A stretch of 50,477 nt of DNA. Origin: Planctomycetaceae bacterium (lineage in GTDB: Bacteria; Planctomycetota; Planctomycetia; Pirellulales; Pirellulaceae). The notes under the pieces were generated by a model. That model had not been told where the DNA came from. It saw only the letters and a program-made list of their open reading frames with translations, and did not search any database. Position numbers and translations under genes: made by a program. Below are positions 17,707 to 26,133 of this stretch, one piece after another. The stretch's first letter is position 1. Each line of letters starts with the position of its first letter. The DNA lies in NCBI GenBank assembly GCA_018658605.1, contig JABHUV010000201.1, positions 1 through 50,477 of the forward strand, in the 5' to 3' direction.

Positions 17707-19884
17707 ATGACCAAACTCTTAAGAAATCGGTCGGGGATGTTGTTGGTTGCGTTAGCGTGCACCATGGGTTTTGGAATTCAGTCGCAACTTTTATCGCAAT
17801 CTCCCGATGTGGGTTATGTATATCCACCGTTTGTGCAACAGGGGACGTCAACGTCAGTGCGACTTGGTGGTTATGATTTTACGCCTGATTTACAAATCAT
17901 GATTCATTCGGCGACGGTTGCTTTATCGGAAGTAGAATCAATTGGTCCGTTTTTGGTCCCGCCTCGACCCTATTGGGAGGGACCGCGGATTTATGCTAAC
18001 GCCCTGCCAATCCCACGGGAAATTACGGCTGTATTAAGTCCAGATAAAAATTGTGCGTTGGGTCGGGTGTCTTGGCAAATTGCGAATGCCAACGGCGTAT
18101 CCAAAAGAGGGTTATTTTATGTAAGCGACATGGTGGAACAAGTGGAGTCCCGGTTTCGGTCCGAGGCGATGGAATTGGGAGAAACACCAATTGCTGTATC
18201 CGGCAGGCTTAGACGATTGACGGAGAAAGACGATTATGGATTCATAGCATCAAAGACTGGCAAAGTGTCGCTTGAAGTGTTTGCCCGCCGAGTTGGAAGC
18301 GATTTTTATCCCGCGGTTCAAGTGTTTGGGCCTGATGATGTTGAGTTGGTTAATGAAGTCGATACTGAAGGTCGGGATTTGGATTTGAAGTTCTCGGTGG
18401 AAAAAGGAAAGCGGTATCGAATCGGGATACATGACTCAGATTTTCGTGGCGCCGCGCAATTTGTTTACCGTTTGCTAATAAAACACGTCGCGCCTGTACC
18501 TGTAGCGCGAGAGACAGGTGACCGTCGTCGGCGATTGGACGGTGCATCGGATAGGCAAACATTTACGGGACGAGCCGGGCAAGAATATCAAGTGCGGGCC
18601 GCAAGTTTCGCGCTCGGCGGCGACTTAGATGTCGCGATGAAGGTGATGGACAACGAAGGCAATCTGATTGCCGAGAACGACGATAGTACGCCGGAATCGC
18701 TCGACGCCGAGGTGCGGTTTGTGGCTAAAGCCGACGGCGAGTTGGTTGCAGTCGTGACCGGGTCGAGTGTAACTGGTCAGATGGATGACTTGTTTTATGA
18801 GTTGCACGTCGAGGAACTGGAGCGGGGATTCGAATTAATGACGGCGGCAACGGCGATTGCCTCCATTGGCGAAAAGGCGAGCATTCCGGTCACACTTGTT
18901 TCTGCTGGTGGGTTCGGGGAGCAGGTGGAATTGCAAGTGCGAGGTTTGCCAAAAGGCGTGACAGTCGATGGGGAACCAATGATTGCTCCAGGTAAGAAAA
19001 AGGGGACCGTCGTGTTACTTATCGCAAACAATGCGGAGGTAAAGGGGACCGTAATCGAAGTCGTTGGTGTCAGCGCTGCTGATTCGGAGAAAAAGCTGTC
19101 TGCATTGACTGTTACCGCTAGCGCCGTGACCGGCGGAAGTTTAGCGGTTCGTTCTAGAGATGAAAATCGCAGTGATAATTTGGTGCTCGGGGTCACGCTT
19201 AAGGCTCCCTTTAAACTCCACGTGGTTGATAAAGATCGCCAAAGAGTAGTTCATCGAGGAACGACATATCCGGCGCCCCTGCAGGTATTGCGAGATGCTG
19301 GGTACACCGGCGTGGTGCATTTAATGATGAAATCACAACAAGCACGTCATAGGATGGGGATTTGGGGACCGATCGTCGGTGTAGAATCAGGAATGACGGA
19401 TGTAATTTATCCTTGCTTTATGCCGGAATGGTTGGCGACGGATCGGACCTCACGGATGGTGGTTCTGGGTTTCGGCGAAGTCAACGATCCGCAAGGACAA
19501 GTTCGTTATGTGGGTGTCGCCGCCGATGCAAGAATAACAATGATCCTTGAAGGGGCATTGTTGAAAGTTGCCCCGTTGCAGGTTGAGCTGGAAGCTGTAC
19601 CTGGGGAAATAGTCGATTTGCCCATTAAAATCGTGCGTTCGAGCAAGTTACAGACAGCCGTTACAATTGATTTGGAGCTGGACGATGAACTGGCGGCATT
19701 AATTGAGTATGAACCGTTAAAACTCGGCGTGAATCAGACTGAGGCGGTTCTCAAGGTGCGGTGTTCTAACTCACCGCTGCTCCGCGGTTTGATTCCTTTT
19801 ACCGTAAGGGCTACGACACTACAGATCGAGAAGTGGCCGGTAAAGTCGGTACAAGATTACGAAGTGTTTTTTGCCACGAATTAG
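17707..19884 (+). CDS. Exported protein with pre-peptidase C-terminal (PPC)-like domains
   Basis: About 725 aa from the ATG at 17707; a TTG 12 bp earlier is the alternative. MTKLLRNRSGMLLVALACTMGFG is a signal peptide. VGYVYPPFVQQGTSTSVRLGGYDF is an Ig-like/TIG-type opening. SGRLRRLTEKDDYGFIASKTGKVSLEVFARRVGSDFYPAVQVF is a PPC-like beta-sandwich (about 165-260). A second copy occupies about 275-365 (RRLDGASDRQTFTGRAGQEYQVRAAS). Long beta-rich repeats follow. In planctomycetes this type of protein habitually follows DUF1549/DUF1501 pairs, as here (64 bp gap). No catalytic motif is visible; a binding or structural role is likely. Confidence 0.8.
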   Translation: MTKLLRNRSGMLLVALACTMGFGIQSQLLSQSPDVGYVYPPFVQQGTSTSVRLGGYDFTPDLQIMIHSATVALSEVESIGPFLVPPRPYWEGPRIYANALPIPREITAVLSPDKNCALGRVSWQIANANGVSKRGLFYVSDMVEQVESRFRSEAMELGETPIAVSGRLRRLTEKDDYGFIASKTGKVSLEVFARRVGSDFYPAVQVFGPDDVELVNEVDTEGRDLDLKFSVEKGKRYRIGIHDSDFRGAAQFVYRLLIKHVAPVPVARETGDRRRRLDGASDRQTFTGRAGQEYQVRAASFALGGDLDVAMKVMDNEGNLIAENDDSTPESLDAEVRFVAKADGELVAVVTGSSVTGQMDDLFYELHVEELERGFELMTAATAIASIGEKASIPVTLVSAGGFGEQVELQVRGLPKGVTVDGEPMIAPGKKKGTVVLLIANNAEVKGTVIEVVGVSAADSEKKLSALTVTASAVTGGSLAVRSRDENRSDNLVLGVTLKAPFKLHVVDKDRQRVVHRGTTYPAPLQVLRDAGYTGVVHLMMKSQQARHRMGIWGPIVGVESGMTDVIYPCFMPEWLATDRTSRMVVLGFGEVNDPQGQVRYVGVAADARITMILEGALLKVAPLQVELEAVPGEIVDLPIKIVRSSKLQTAVTIDLELDDELAALIEYEPLKLGVNQTEAVLKVRCSNSPLLRGLIPFTVRATTLQIEKWPVKSVQDYEVFFATN

Positions 19885-19928
19885 GCTTTATTTAGTAAGA
19901 ATTTACAGGGATACGCAAGGAAACCATT

Positions 19929-21128
19929 ATGTTGAAAATCATGTTAGGTGCGAGTTTTGTGTTGGCGTCGGTATTGAGTTTAGTTGAGTTACCCACACAG
20001 ACCAATAGAGATGACAACGCCGCAGAAATCGATGCTGCTGATTATCCATCACTTCAGGCTGCGTTTGATGCTGTTCCTAAAACGGGTGGCCGAGTGCTAA
20101 TCCCGTCTGGAACATATGAAATAACAGCGCCGCTGCGTCTTGGAACAGGTGATGTGCGTATTGAGGGTTCAGGCAACTCTACACACATTATTAACCGCAA
20201 CGAAGAAGGCCTGGCGGCACTGGTTATTGCGCATGAAAAATTACGTGACGTGAAGCCCGAGAATCGATTGTGGAGAGTGCAGATTGCGAATTTGCGACTC
20301 ACGGGAAATGCCAAAAGTGGTGATGGAATTCACGCAATTCTGGTGAATGAAATATTTTTGCATAACGTTACCGTTAGTCATCATGGTGGTGACGGGATAT
20401 TACTTGATTTTTGCTATGAAGATGCTCGTGTTGCCGATTGTCTGGTTACCTATAACAAACAGGTTGGTCTCAATTTACCCGGGTGTCATGATATCGTGGT
20501 TTCAGCCAATCAGTTTGAGGAGAACCAAGATGCGGTCATGGTTTCCGACGGTTTCAATTTGTGTATGACGGGGAATAATCTTGATGACCATCTGCGGCAT
20601 GGCGTCATTATCGAAAATACGTACGGTTCTGTGGTGAGTGGCAATATGATTGAAGAATGTCAGGGAACCGCGATCATTTTAGATCGTGATTGTTACGGAA
20701 ATACGATATCCGCGAATGTGATTGCTCACAACGGCGCCGGTGTCGATTTGCGCGATGCGCATGGCATCGCGGTGAGTGCCAACACGTTTACGTTAATGAC
20801 CGAGCCAGCATTAAAAATTGGTGAGTCCTCGGGGCGTGTAACCGTAACGGGCAACAATTTCTGTAACAGCTATATTGGTGAGGGAAAGGTCCGACGTAAT
20901 ACCGATGACCTGATGGCAGCTGGAATTCAATTACAAAGCACAAAAAATATAGCTATTTCCGGAAACGTGTTTTCATCGTTACAAACGAAAGCGGTTTTAG
21001 TGAACGATTCACAACCACAATCGGTGTTATTCAGTAATAATGTCCTTGTTGATGTGCAAAGCGACCACTCCGCGTTAGCTACGGAACCGTCGAACAACAT
21101 TGTCGGATCGAATATTGTTAGTGAGTGA
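19929..21128 (+). CDS. Right-handed parallel beta-helix protein (NosD/pectate-lyase-like)
   Basis: 399 aa with a signal peptide at about 1-23. YPSLQAAFDAVPKTGGRVLIPSGTYEI is the classical first rung of a pectate-lyase-type right-handed beta-helix. Many NxIxxN-type rungs follow (ITGNNL, VSGNMIEE, ISANVIAHNGAG, VSANTFTL, VTGNNFCN, ISGNVFSSL), about one every 22-24 residues to the end. Such proteins bind or cleave acidic polysaccharides; without visible catalytic residues the enzyme class stays open. AAGGAAAC before the ATG is a reasonable ribosome binding site. It is the last gene of the plus-strand run. Confidence 0.88.
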   Translation: MLKIMLGASFVLASVLSLVELPTQTNRDDNAAEIDAADYPSLQAAFDAVPKTGGRVLIPSGTYEITAPLRLGTGDVRIEGSGNSTHIINRNEEGLAALVIAHEKLRDVKPENRLWRVQIANLRLTGNAKSGDGIHAILVNEIFLHNVTVSHHGGDGILLDFCYEDARVADCLVTYNKQVGLNLPGCHDIVVSANQFEENQDAVMVSDGFNLCMTGNNLDDHLRHGVIIENTYGSVVSGNMIEECQGTAIILDRDCYGNTISANVIAHNGAGVDLRDAHGIAVSANTFTLMTEPALKIGESSGRVTVTGNNFCNSYIGEGKVRRNTDDLMAAGIQLQSTKNIAISGNVFSSLQTKAVLVNDSQPQSVLFSNNVLVDVQSDHSALATEPSNNIVGSNIVSE

Positions 21129-21174
21129 AGAGGGTTGTGGGCGTAAGTGTTTGGTGTAATCCAGCGTGTTGTTG

Positions 21175-22113
21175 TTAAGCCTCTGCTGGGACTGCTACAT
21201 AGTTACTTGCGTCGAGAGTGCTTTCTCCGTTGTATCGATAGGCGACGAGCAGTCCGTGCTTGGCGACGCTGTAATCAACGCAGCTGACGTTCGGCGCTAG
21301 CGGCGCCGGGGTCTTGCTTGGCATCCAATAATGTCCGACGAACACTGGTGGATCAGTAGCTGGATAGCCTTTCCAGTTGGCACCGGTCGGTAAGTCTAGT
21401 GGTGTGTTTAGGTCAGGGTCTGGGGGCGTTATGGGGGGCATCATGTATTCCGCAATCGTCTGCCCATTAAACGGTTCATACCATTTGATACGGATACGGT
21501 AACGCACGTTACCTTCTTTGTCTTGGTAGGAGTATCCCTGTGGTAGTGACACCTCCGGTCCCTTCAAAACCGTTTCGATAGCGTGGAATAAGGGGTCGCC
21601 GGGATTACTAGCCTCCATGAGCAGGGAAACGTCGAAGCCAATATGACCGGCAAACTTATGCGTTATGTGGTCGAGTTGAGCTTGATCCCAGCAGGCGTGC
21701 ACTATTCTCAAGTTGCCGAGGTCCAAGTGTGTCGGGAGGGTTGTAAACCAAGTTAGATAGTCCGCAAGTTGTGAATCATTTAGGGCGTCAAGAGTTGCTT
21801 GGTGTTGTTTTTGGTTTTTCTCGGAATGTGGTCGTAGATAACCATCGTCGGTGGGGTGTTTGGTGTGGTAGGCCAGTGCGTTGAATTCGTGGTTGCCCAT
21901 CACGACTAGGGCTGTGCCAGCGTCGACCATTGACTTCGCGATGACTAGTGTTTCAAGTATGTTGGGTCCGCGATCTATGAAATCACCGAGGAAGATCACC
22001 TGTCGGTTTTCGGGATGGGAGTACACACCGTTGTGATTGGTATATCCCAGCGTTTGCAGGAGAGCGTTTAGCGGATGCGCGTGTCCGTGGATATCGCCAA
22101 TGATGTCGTACAT
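21175..22113 (-). CDS. Metallophosphoesterase (PrpA/ApaH-like)
   Basis: 312 aa from the ATG at 22111-22113, chosen because GAAGGG lies about 8 bp upstream and the protein begins directly with MYDIIGDIHGH; a GTG at 22149 would add 12 residues. PPP-family signature motifs are intact: GDIHG, GDFIDRGP and GNHEF, with a late GHYW contributing a further His. The family includes protein Ser/Thr phosphatases, Ap4A hydrolases and RNA-directed enzymes. A cytoplasmic phosphatase next to a kinase locus is suggestive, but it is convergent with the beta-helix gene and 0.5 kb from the ARPP-1 gene on the other strand, so a functional link is only a possibility. Confidence 0.9.
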   Translation of the reverse strand: MYDIIGDIHGHAHPLNALLQTLGYTNHNGVYSHPENRQVIFLGDFIDRGPNILETLVIAKSMVDAGTALVVMGNHEFNALAYHTKHPTDDGYLRPHSEKNQKQHQATLDALNDSQLADYLTWFTTLPTHLDLGNLRIVHACWDQAQLDHITHKFAGHIGFDVSLLMEASNPGDPLFHAIETVLKGPEVSLPQGYSYQDKEGNVRYRIRIKWYEPFNGQTIAEYMMPPITPPDPDLNTPLDLPTGANWKGYPATDPPVFVGHYWMPSKTPAPLAPNVSCVDYSVAKHGLLVAYRYNGESTLDASNYVAVPAEA

Positions 22114-22197
22114 GTATGCTGCCCTTCGTTTGAAAGAATTATAATACACGAAATGCCGCCACTAAATAATACTAATAGAGTATTGGTTGTGGGGAAG

Positions 22198-22392
22198 TTA
22201 TCGAATAAGTGAGGCAAGGGAATTTCCCGTGCCTACAGCGGCGCCAGAGGCGTTACGAGTGACGTTGGTATGCGGCTCATAGGATCCGAGAAATTTGCCG
22301 CGGCTATCACGAGCATTTCTTTGCTTGTTAGGTCCGCAAGATATCGTTCCAAGAAGGCGGCCTTTTTGATCACGGATTTGTTGGGTGCTCAT
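22198..22392 (-). CDS. Small repeat protein (64 aa), unknown function
   Basis: 64 aa consisting of three imperfect repeats of the form R-(D/N)-x-x-G-x-x-x-G: RDQKGRLLGT (7-16), RDSRGKFLGS (28-37) and RNASGAAVGT (46-55), ending GNSLASLIR. I have seen small proteins of this layout scattered in bacterial and phage genomes, with no known role. Internal periodicity and a -10 box upstream on the same strand support a real gene. The predicted transcript diverges from the ARPP-1 gene. Confidence 0.72.
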   Translation of the reverse strand: MSTQQIRDQKGRLLGTISCGPNKQRNARDSRGKFLGSYEPHTNVTRNASGAAVGTGNSLASLIR

Positions 22393-22441
22393 AAGGACTT
22401 TTGTTGCGTTACGTGATTAGGCGAGGTTTAGGGGTGTTTCT

Positions 22442-22447
22442 ATTATA
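22442..22447 (-). promoter_or_regulatory. -10 box for the 64-aa repeat protein
   Basis: On the minus strand the sequence reads GGG-TATAAT-A, a perfect -10 hexamer about 50 bp upstream of the 64-aa ORF. The -35 region is poor. It is back to back with the CGGAAA-N17-CTTAAGTA element of the ARPP-1 gene. Confidence 0.45.
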
Positions 22448-22482
22448 CCCAAAAATATTTGGAAAAATTCCATCATTTGCGC

Positions 22483-22513
22483 CGGAAAATTCGCCCACCG
22501 ATTCTCTTAAGTA
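22483..22513 (+). promoter_or_regulatory. Bipartite element CGGAAA-N17-CTTAAGTA, copy 1 (before ARPP-1)
   Basis: CGGAAA at 22483-22488 and CTTAAGTA at 22506-22513, with exactly 17 bases between. The same pair with the same spacing occurs before ssb and, inverted, before the 102-aa gene. CGGAAA resembles the GGAA(C/A) -35 of ECF-sigma promoters, and (TTCT)CTTAAGTA would be the -10. It would give a leader of about 110 nt to the ATG at 22631. Confidence 0.7.
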
Positions 22514-22517
22514 GTGA
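22501..22517 (+). repeat. 17-bp perfect direct repeat, left copy
   Basis: ATTCTCTTAAGTAGTGA at 22501-22517 is repeated exactly at 26622-26638 in the same orientation. It overlaps the proposed -10 part of the shared promoter element. Because upstream CGGAAA and spacing are also conserved, I read it as a regulatory repeat rather than an insertion footprint. Confidence 0.85.
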
Positions 22518-22630
22518 AAGGGCTAGTTTTGTTAAAGGTCCGCCATAAAAGTGTAGTTAATTGTGACACGTGAATAGAAAACGTCTTACAGTTAACAAGA
22601 AAATATGTGACTAGGAGAAGGGATAACGCG

Positions 22631-23632
22631 ATGAACAGTATTAAATTACCAACAACTACTATTGGCAAACGAATCGAGTCAAATGGACTTTCAGTATTTC
22701 CATTGTATCTGGAGAATAAACTAAAAGCGGCCGTAAAATCTGGTTTAGTAATGATTGACAAGGGCCTCGTAAACGTGAATGAAGTGAGCGACGCCGGCAG
22801 TGTCCCCACACTATATGTGACCAATAACAGTCCGCACAACGTTCTGTTTGTGGAAGGAGATCAATTAGTTGGTGCAAAGCAGAATCGAATCTGTAATTCG
22901 TCAGTCTTAATTGCCCCCAAGTCATTCGCTGAAATTCCCGTGTCCTGCGTCGAACAGGGGCGTTGGGCGAGCAAATCAGCGGCTTTTTCTTCGTCCAGTA
23001 ACGCTGCCACGCCGGAGATGCGAAAAATCCTCAAAGAGAGTAAGCGTGAGGCGAGACAAACGTTTATACTGCAGCAACAACTGGCGGAGCAGTCCGAAGA
23101 ACTGACGAGCGGCGCACGCGAACATGCGGCCGTACACCACGCGTCACAAGGAGCAGTCTGGGAAAAGGTGCAGAACATGCAATTTATGCATCTGTCCCCG
23201 AGTGAGACCGGTTCAATGGAAGATGTGTTTGAATCAAAACGCAATTCGATCGAACGAGCATTGAACACTTTCAAGTATCCCAAAGACGCGCGGGGTTGGA
23301 TAATTGCGATTAATGGCGAAATTCAAACGATTGAGATGTTTGGCAAAAAACGATTGTGCAAGAAAGCTTGGGCACGTGTACTGCGGGGCTGCGTGCTTGA
23401 ATCAATGGGTAAAACAGGACGCCAGTCGCGTGACAAAAAAAGAAAAATACCGAAAGTGGTCAGAGTTAAAGAACAGCAAGTGTTACGAGCACTTGATCGT
23501 CTCAGCAAGTTAGCCTGGGAACGCGTGGTAGCCGTGTCCGCGGGCGAAGAATACCGAGGAGATGACGGTAGCTTCATCGGTTCACAATTGCGTCTAGATG
23601 GCGAACTAGTCCATTTAAGTGCCGTCCTTTAG
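22631..23632 (+). CDS. ARPP-1-type domain protein (ADP-ribose-system associated)
   Basis: 333 aa from the ATG at 22631, which has AGGAGAAGGG 8 bp upstream; a GTG at 22607 is less likely. The N-terminal half matches the ARPP-1 domain (ARG and rhodanese-phosphatase-associated protein; identified from memory): GSVPTLYVTNN, the hallmark EGDQLVGAKQNR (75-86) and IPVSCVEQGRW (102-112). The second half is charged and helical, with FxxKRNSIERALNTF, and ends in a DNA- or protein-binding-like basic stretch RQSRDKKRKIP. The biochemical activity is unknown; the domain is named for its association with ADP-ribosylglycohydrolase genes. There is no signal peptide or membrane segment. It is preceded by copy 1 of the shared promoter element and followed 98 bp later by the kinase-macro gene. 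Confidence 0.85.
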   Translation: MNSIKLPTTTIGKRIESNGLSVFPLYLENKLKAAVKSGLVMIDKGLVNVNEVSDAGSVPTLYVTNNSPHNVLFVEGDQLVGAKQNRICNSSVLIAPKSFAEIPVSCVEQGRWASKSAAFSSSSNAATPEMRKILKESKREARQTFILQQQLAEQSEELTSGAREHAAVHHASQGAVWEKVQNMQFMHLSPSETGSMEDVFESKRNSIERALNTFKYPKDARGWIIAINGEIQTIEMFGKKRLCKKAWARVLRGCVLESMGKTGRQSRDKKRKIPKVVRVKEQQVLRALDRLSKLAWERVVAVSAGEEYRGDDGSFIGSQLRLDGELVHLSAVL

Positions 23633-23635
23633 GGG

Positions 23636-23651
23636 AACGGGCTACGCCGTT
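23636..23651 (+). terminator. Possible weak terminator after ARPP-1 gene
   Basis: AACGG-GCTACG-CCGTT forms a 5-bp stem immediately after the stop codon, followed by TGGTTT rather than a clean T run. Partial termination is possible. The segment 23633-23660 also contains GGGAAC-N16-TTTAAT, a degenerate look-alike of the shared promoter element. Confidence 0.3.
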
Positions 23652-23730
23652 TGGTTTAATCTTGCGCCAGCTTTGTCACGGTTATGTTAAAAACACCTAA
23701 ATATTTCCGAGGGTATGTTACAATGCACGG

Positions 23731-25470
23731 ATGGACGGAACGCCACCAAATTGTGACGATGATATTGCGTCATTAAAACTTAAAATCGTCCGGCTTTTTA
23801 GTGATTTAGAGTTAGTGACGGACGCCGATATCAAATTGCTGATCGATGCGCATAACGCTAAAAACGCCAGACAAATTGAGTTGTCATATCTAAGTGCGCT
23901 AATTGCGAGGTCGAGAGCATTGCACATGTCTTACAGTTTCCCAGACTGGATTCCCAAACGTTATCGATGTATTCGTGAAATCGGCGCGGGAGCAACATCA
24001 CATGTGTATCTAGCAAAAGACCGTCAAGTTGAGCTTGACGTCGCGATTAAAATAATCAAGCCAGGCGAGTCGCTGGAACGATTCGAACGTGAGTCTAAGC
24101 TTCTGCAACAACTCGAATCAAAGCATATTGTCCGACAACTCGCTTTTTTCGATAACGGTGATCAATCGCATGCTGAGGCAGCGATAGTAATGGAATATAT
24201 TAAAGGTCGGTACTTGAGCGACGTAATCCTAAGTAATAAAGAAACACCGCATTCAATTTTGGATGGGATTACATGGATGCGGCAAGTGTGCCAAGCGATG
24301 GTCGCCGCGGCAGAATGTGGCATTGTGCATCGAGATATTAAGCCAGCCAATTTAATCGTTGCCGCTGTAGATAATTCAATAAAGTTACTCGATTTTGGGT
24401 TGGCCATTGCAGTACCCAATGGGGAACGTTCGGCAACCGGACGATCACTGACTAAAGCTGGAGAGATCCTTGGCACTCCGTATTATATGTCACCGGAACA
24501 AAGTTTTGATTCGACGATTGTTGATTTGAGAAACGATGTATATAGTTTCGGCGCTACGTTTTATCATTTATTGACTGGAACGCTCCCGTTTGTTGGCCGC
24601 GACTGGATAGAGGTAGTAACGGCGCATCGCGTGGAAATTTTAGAATCTCCCCGATCACGTAATCCAGATATTGACAAGAATGTGGCGAATATCATTGAAC
24701 GGTGTATGGCTAAGCAGGCGCGCGATAGGTTTTCAAATTTTTCAGAAATCTTGGACGAATTACCCGCGTCCAGTATTTCGGCAACTGTATGTGAGGAAGT
24801 AGCCTTAGACGATCACGATGACTGTCCTCCGCCGTCTGTCATGAAGAAATCCTACAGTATTGTAATGCCCTCGGAACTTCGTTTTAGCGAGGGAAAAATG
24901 AGCGTTGCACCGCCGGAGCGCAAGATTCCAGTGAGTACTATCTGGGGCGAGGAATGCGTGCAAACTTTCGGTGATGGGCGGAAGTTGTTGTTGCTAGAAG
25001 GTGATATCGTCAAACGGGCCGAGGGGTGCGAAGTGTTGGTGAGTAGTGATGATGAAATGCTTTCCATGGCAGGCGGGGTGGCTGGTAAAATCAAAGAATC
25101 GGCGGGTGGGGAGTATTTTCAGGCGACGCGGCACTTAGCACCAGTTTTGCCTGGTCGAGTTATTCCGTCGGGAACAGGAGCACTTTCACACCGGTTTGTT
25201 TTTCATGCGGTCACGATTGCCGAACGTGGTGCTGCTGACGGTAAGCGGCGCATTGTTCCTACGCCTGACCTAATTCGCAGTATTTTAGGTGATTGTTTTT
25301 ATCACGCGCAATCCCTAGGAGTCAGGAGCATTGCATTTCCTTTGTTGGGCACGGGAAATGCCGGTATGGATCCGGAGGTTTGCTTAAATACGATGGTCGA
25401 ATATATTTCGCGAGAATTAGAGTCCGGTATGACGCCTTTACATGAAATTCGCATTATTGTTCTTCCCTGA
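23731..25470 (+). CDS. Ser/Thr protein kinase fused to a C-terminal macro domain
   Basis: 579 aa. Residues 1-70 form a helical leader. The kinase domain spans about 78-345: glycine loop GAGATSHVYLAK, Lys107 in AIKI, H200-R-D202-IKPAN, D221-F-G, activation-segment TPYYMSPE, and VDLRNDVYSFGATFYHLLTG. All catalytic residues are intact. After a linker (about 346-400), residues about 400-579 form a macro domain: GDI at 424-426, SSDDEMLSMAGGV (438-450), HAV at 492-494, and IAFPLLGTGNAG (534-545) as phosphate-binding loop. Macro domains bind or hydrolyse ADP-ribose derivatives. There is no transmembrane helix, so it should be soluble and sense a cytoplasmic signal. The start has no obvious ribosome binding site. 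The ECF sigma gene starts 10 bp after its stop. Paired kinase-ECF genes are known in planctomycetes; the macro fusion is unusual. Confidence 0.93.
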   Translation: MDGTPPNCDDDIASLKLKIVRLFSDLELVTDADIKLLIDAHNAKNARQIELSYLSALIARSRALHMSYSFPDWIPKRYRCIREIGAGATSHVYLAKDRQVELDVAIKIIKPGESLERFERESKLLQQLESKHIVRQLAFFDNGDQSHAEAAIVMEYIKGRYLSDVILSNKETPHSILDGITWMRQVCQAMVAAAECGIVHRDIKPANLIVAAVDNSIKLLDFGLAIAVPNGERSATGRSLTKAGEILGTPYYMSPEQSFDSTIVDLRNDVYSFGATFYHLLTGTLPFVGRDWIEVVTAHRVEILESPRSRNPDIDKNVANIIERCMAKQARDRFSNFSEILDELPASSISATVCEEVALDDHDDCPPPSVMKKSYSIVMPSELRFSEGKMSVAPPERKIPVSTIWGEECVQTFGDGRKLLLLEGDIVKRAEGCEVLVSSDDEMLSMAGGVAGKIKESAGGEYFQATRHLAPVLPGRVIPSGTGALSHRFVFHAVTIAERGAADGKRRIVPTPDLIRSILGDCFYHAQSLGVRSIAFPLLGTGNAGMDPEVCLNTMVEYISRELESGMTPLHEIRIIVLP

Positions 25471-25480
25471 GAGAGGTAAT

Positions 25481-26089
25481 ATGACGCAACCAACACCCTT
25501 TGATTCCGTAATCGAACAACTTCGACCGGTGAGAGAAACGGGATACGGTTCAATTACGTTGCTTATCCAAAACGCTGGGTCTGGGGATCGCGAGCATCAA
25601 GAACTGCTGTGGAAAACGGTTCTTGTGACGCTACGGGTAACTGCCGCCCGAGTGCTTGCTACGTTTCCCAATTCGAGTATTGAAAACCCGGATGAATTGA
25701 TAAGCGGGGTATATGAAAAATTGCAAGTAAGAATGGGTAACGACGAAATATTAGATCGCCATCACTTTTTTGCAACAGCCTGCACACATTTTCGTTGGAT
25801 AATGCTTGATGAATTTAAAAAACGTCGAGTTGATATCATGCCTAATGTTCCAGACGTCGTCGAAATATCGGACAATCATTTAGCAGCGGAACATGAAATG
25901 CTACAATTGGTTATGACAAAGCTCGACACTTTGGGAGATTCGTTGCAGAGTATTGTCAATGGGCATCTATTTTTGGATATGACATTTGCAGAGCTTAGTC
26001 AAGAGTATGGAATACCATTGTCCACTGCGCATGATCGCTTTCATTCGGCAATTGAGTTGTTGCGGCAGTGTGTCCCACAGGAGGAATAA
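25481..26089 (+). CDS. ECF sigma factor (planctomycete Sigma70_ECF type)
   Basis: 202 aa from the ATG at 25481, supported by GAGAGG ending about 5 bp upstream; an overlapping in-frame ATG at 25442 would lie inside the kinase gene. Region 2 spans about 30-105 (ARVLATFPN, DELISGVYEKLQVRM, HHFFATACTHFRWIMLDEFKKRR). Region 4 spans about 140-198 (TLGDSLQSIVNGHLFLDMTFAELSQEYGIPLSTAHDRFHSAIELL), including the helix-turn-helix. No anti-sigma gene is adjacent. Coupling to the kinase-macro gene indicates control by phosphorylation. Candidate targets are the three CGGAAA-N17-CTTAAGTA elements nearby. Confidence 0.9.
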   Translation: MTQPTPFDSVIEQLRPVRETGYGSITLLIQNAGSGDREHQELLWKTVLVTLRVTAARVLATFPNSSIENPDELISGVYEKLQVRMGNDEILDRHHFFATACTHFRWIMLDEFKKRRVDIMPNVPDVVEISDNHLAAEHEMLQLVMTKLDTLGDSLQSIVNGHLFLDMTFAELSQEYGIPLSTAHDRFHSAIELLRQCVPQEE

Positions 26090-26133
26090 GGGCGATTTAG
26101 CCTCTAAGAAATCGACATTGGGATCACAGGTGA

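Noticed and set aside
23633..23660. Fourth copy of the promoter element before the kinase gene (GGGAAC-N16-TTTAAT)
   Set aside because: Spacing is one base short and the second box matches poorly; it also overlaps a small hairpin. Mentioned but not counted.
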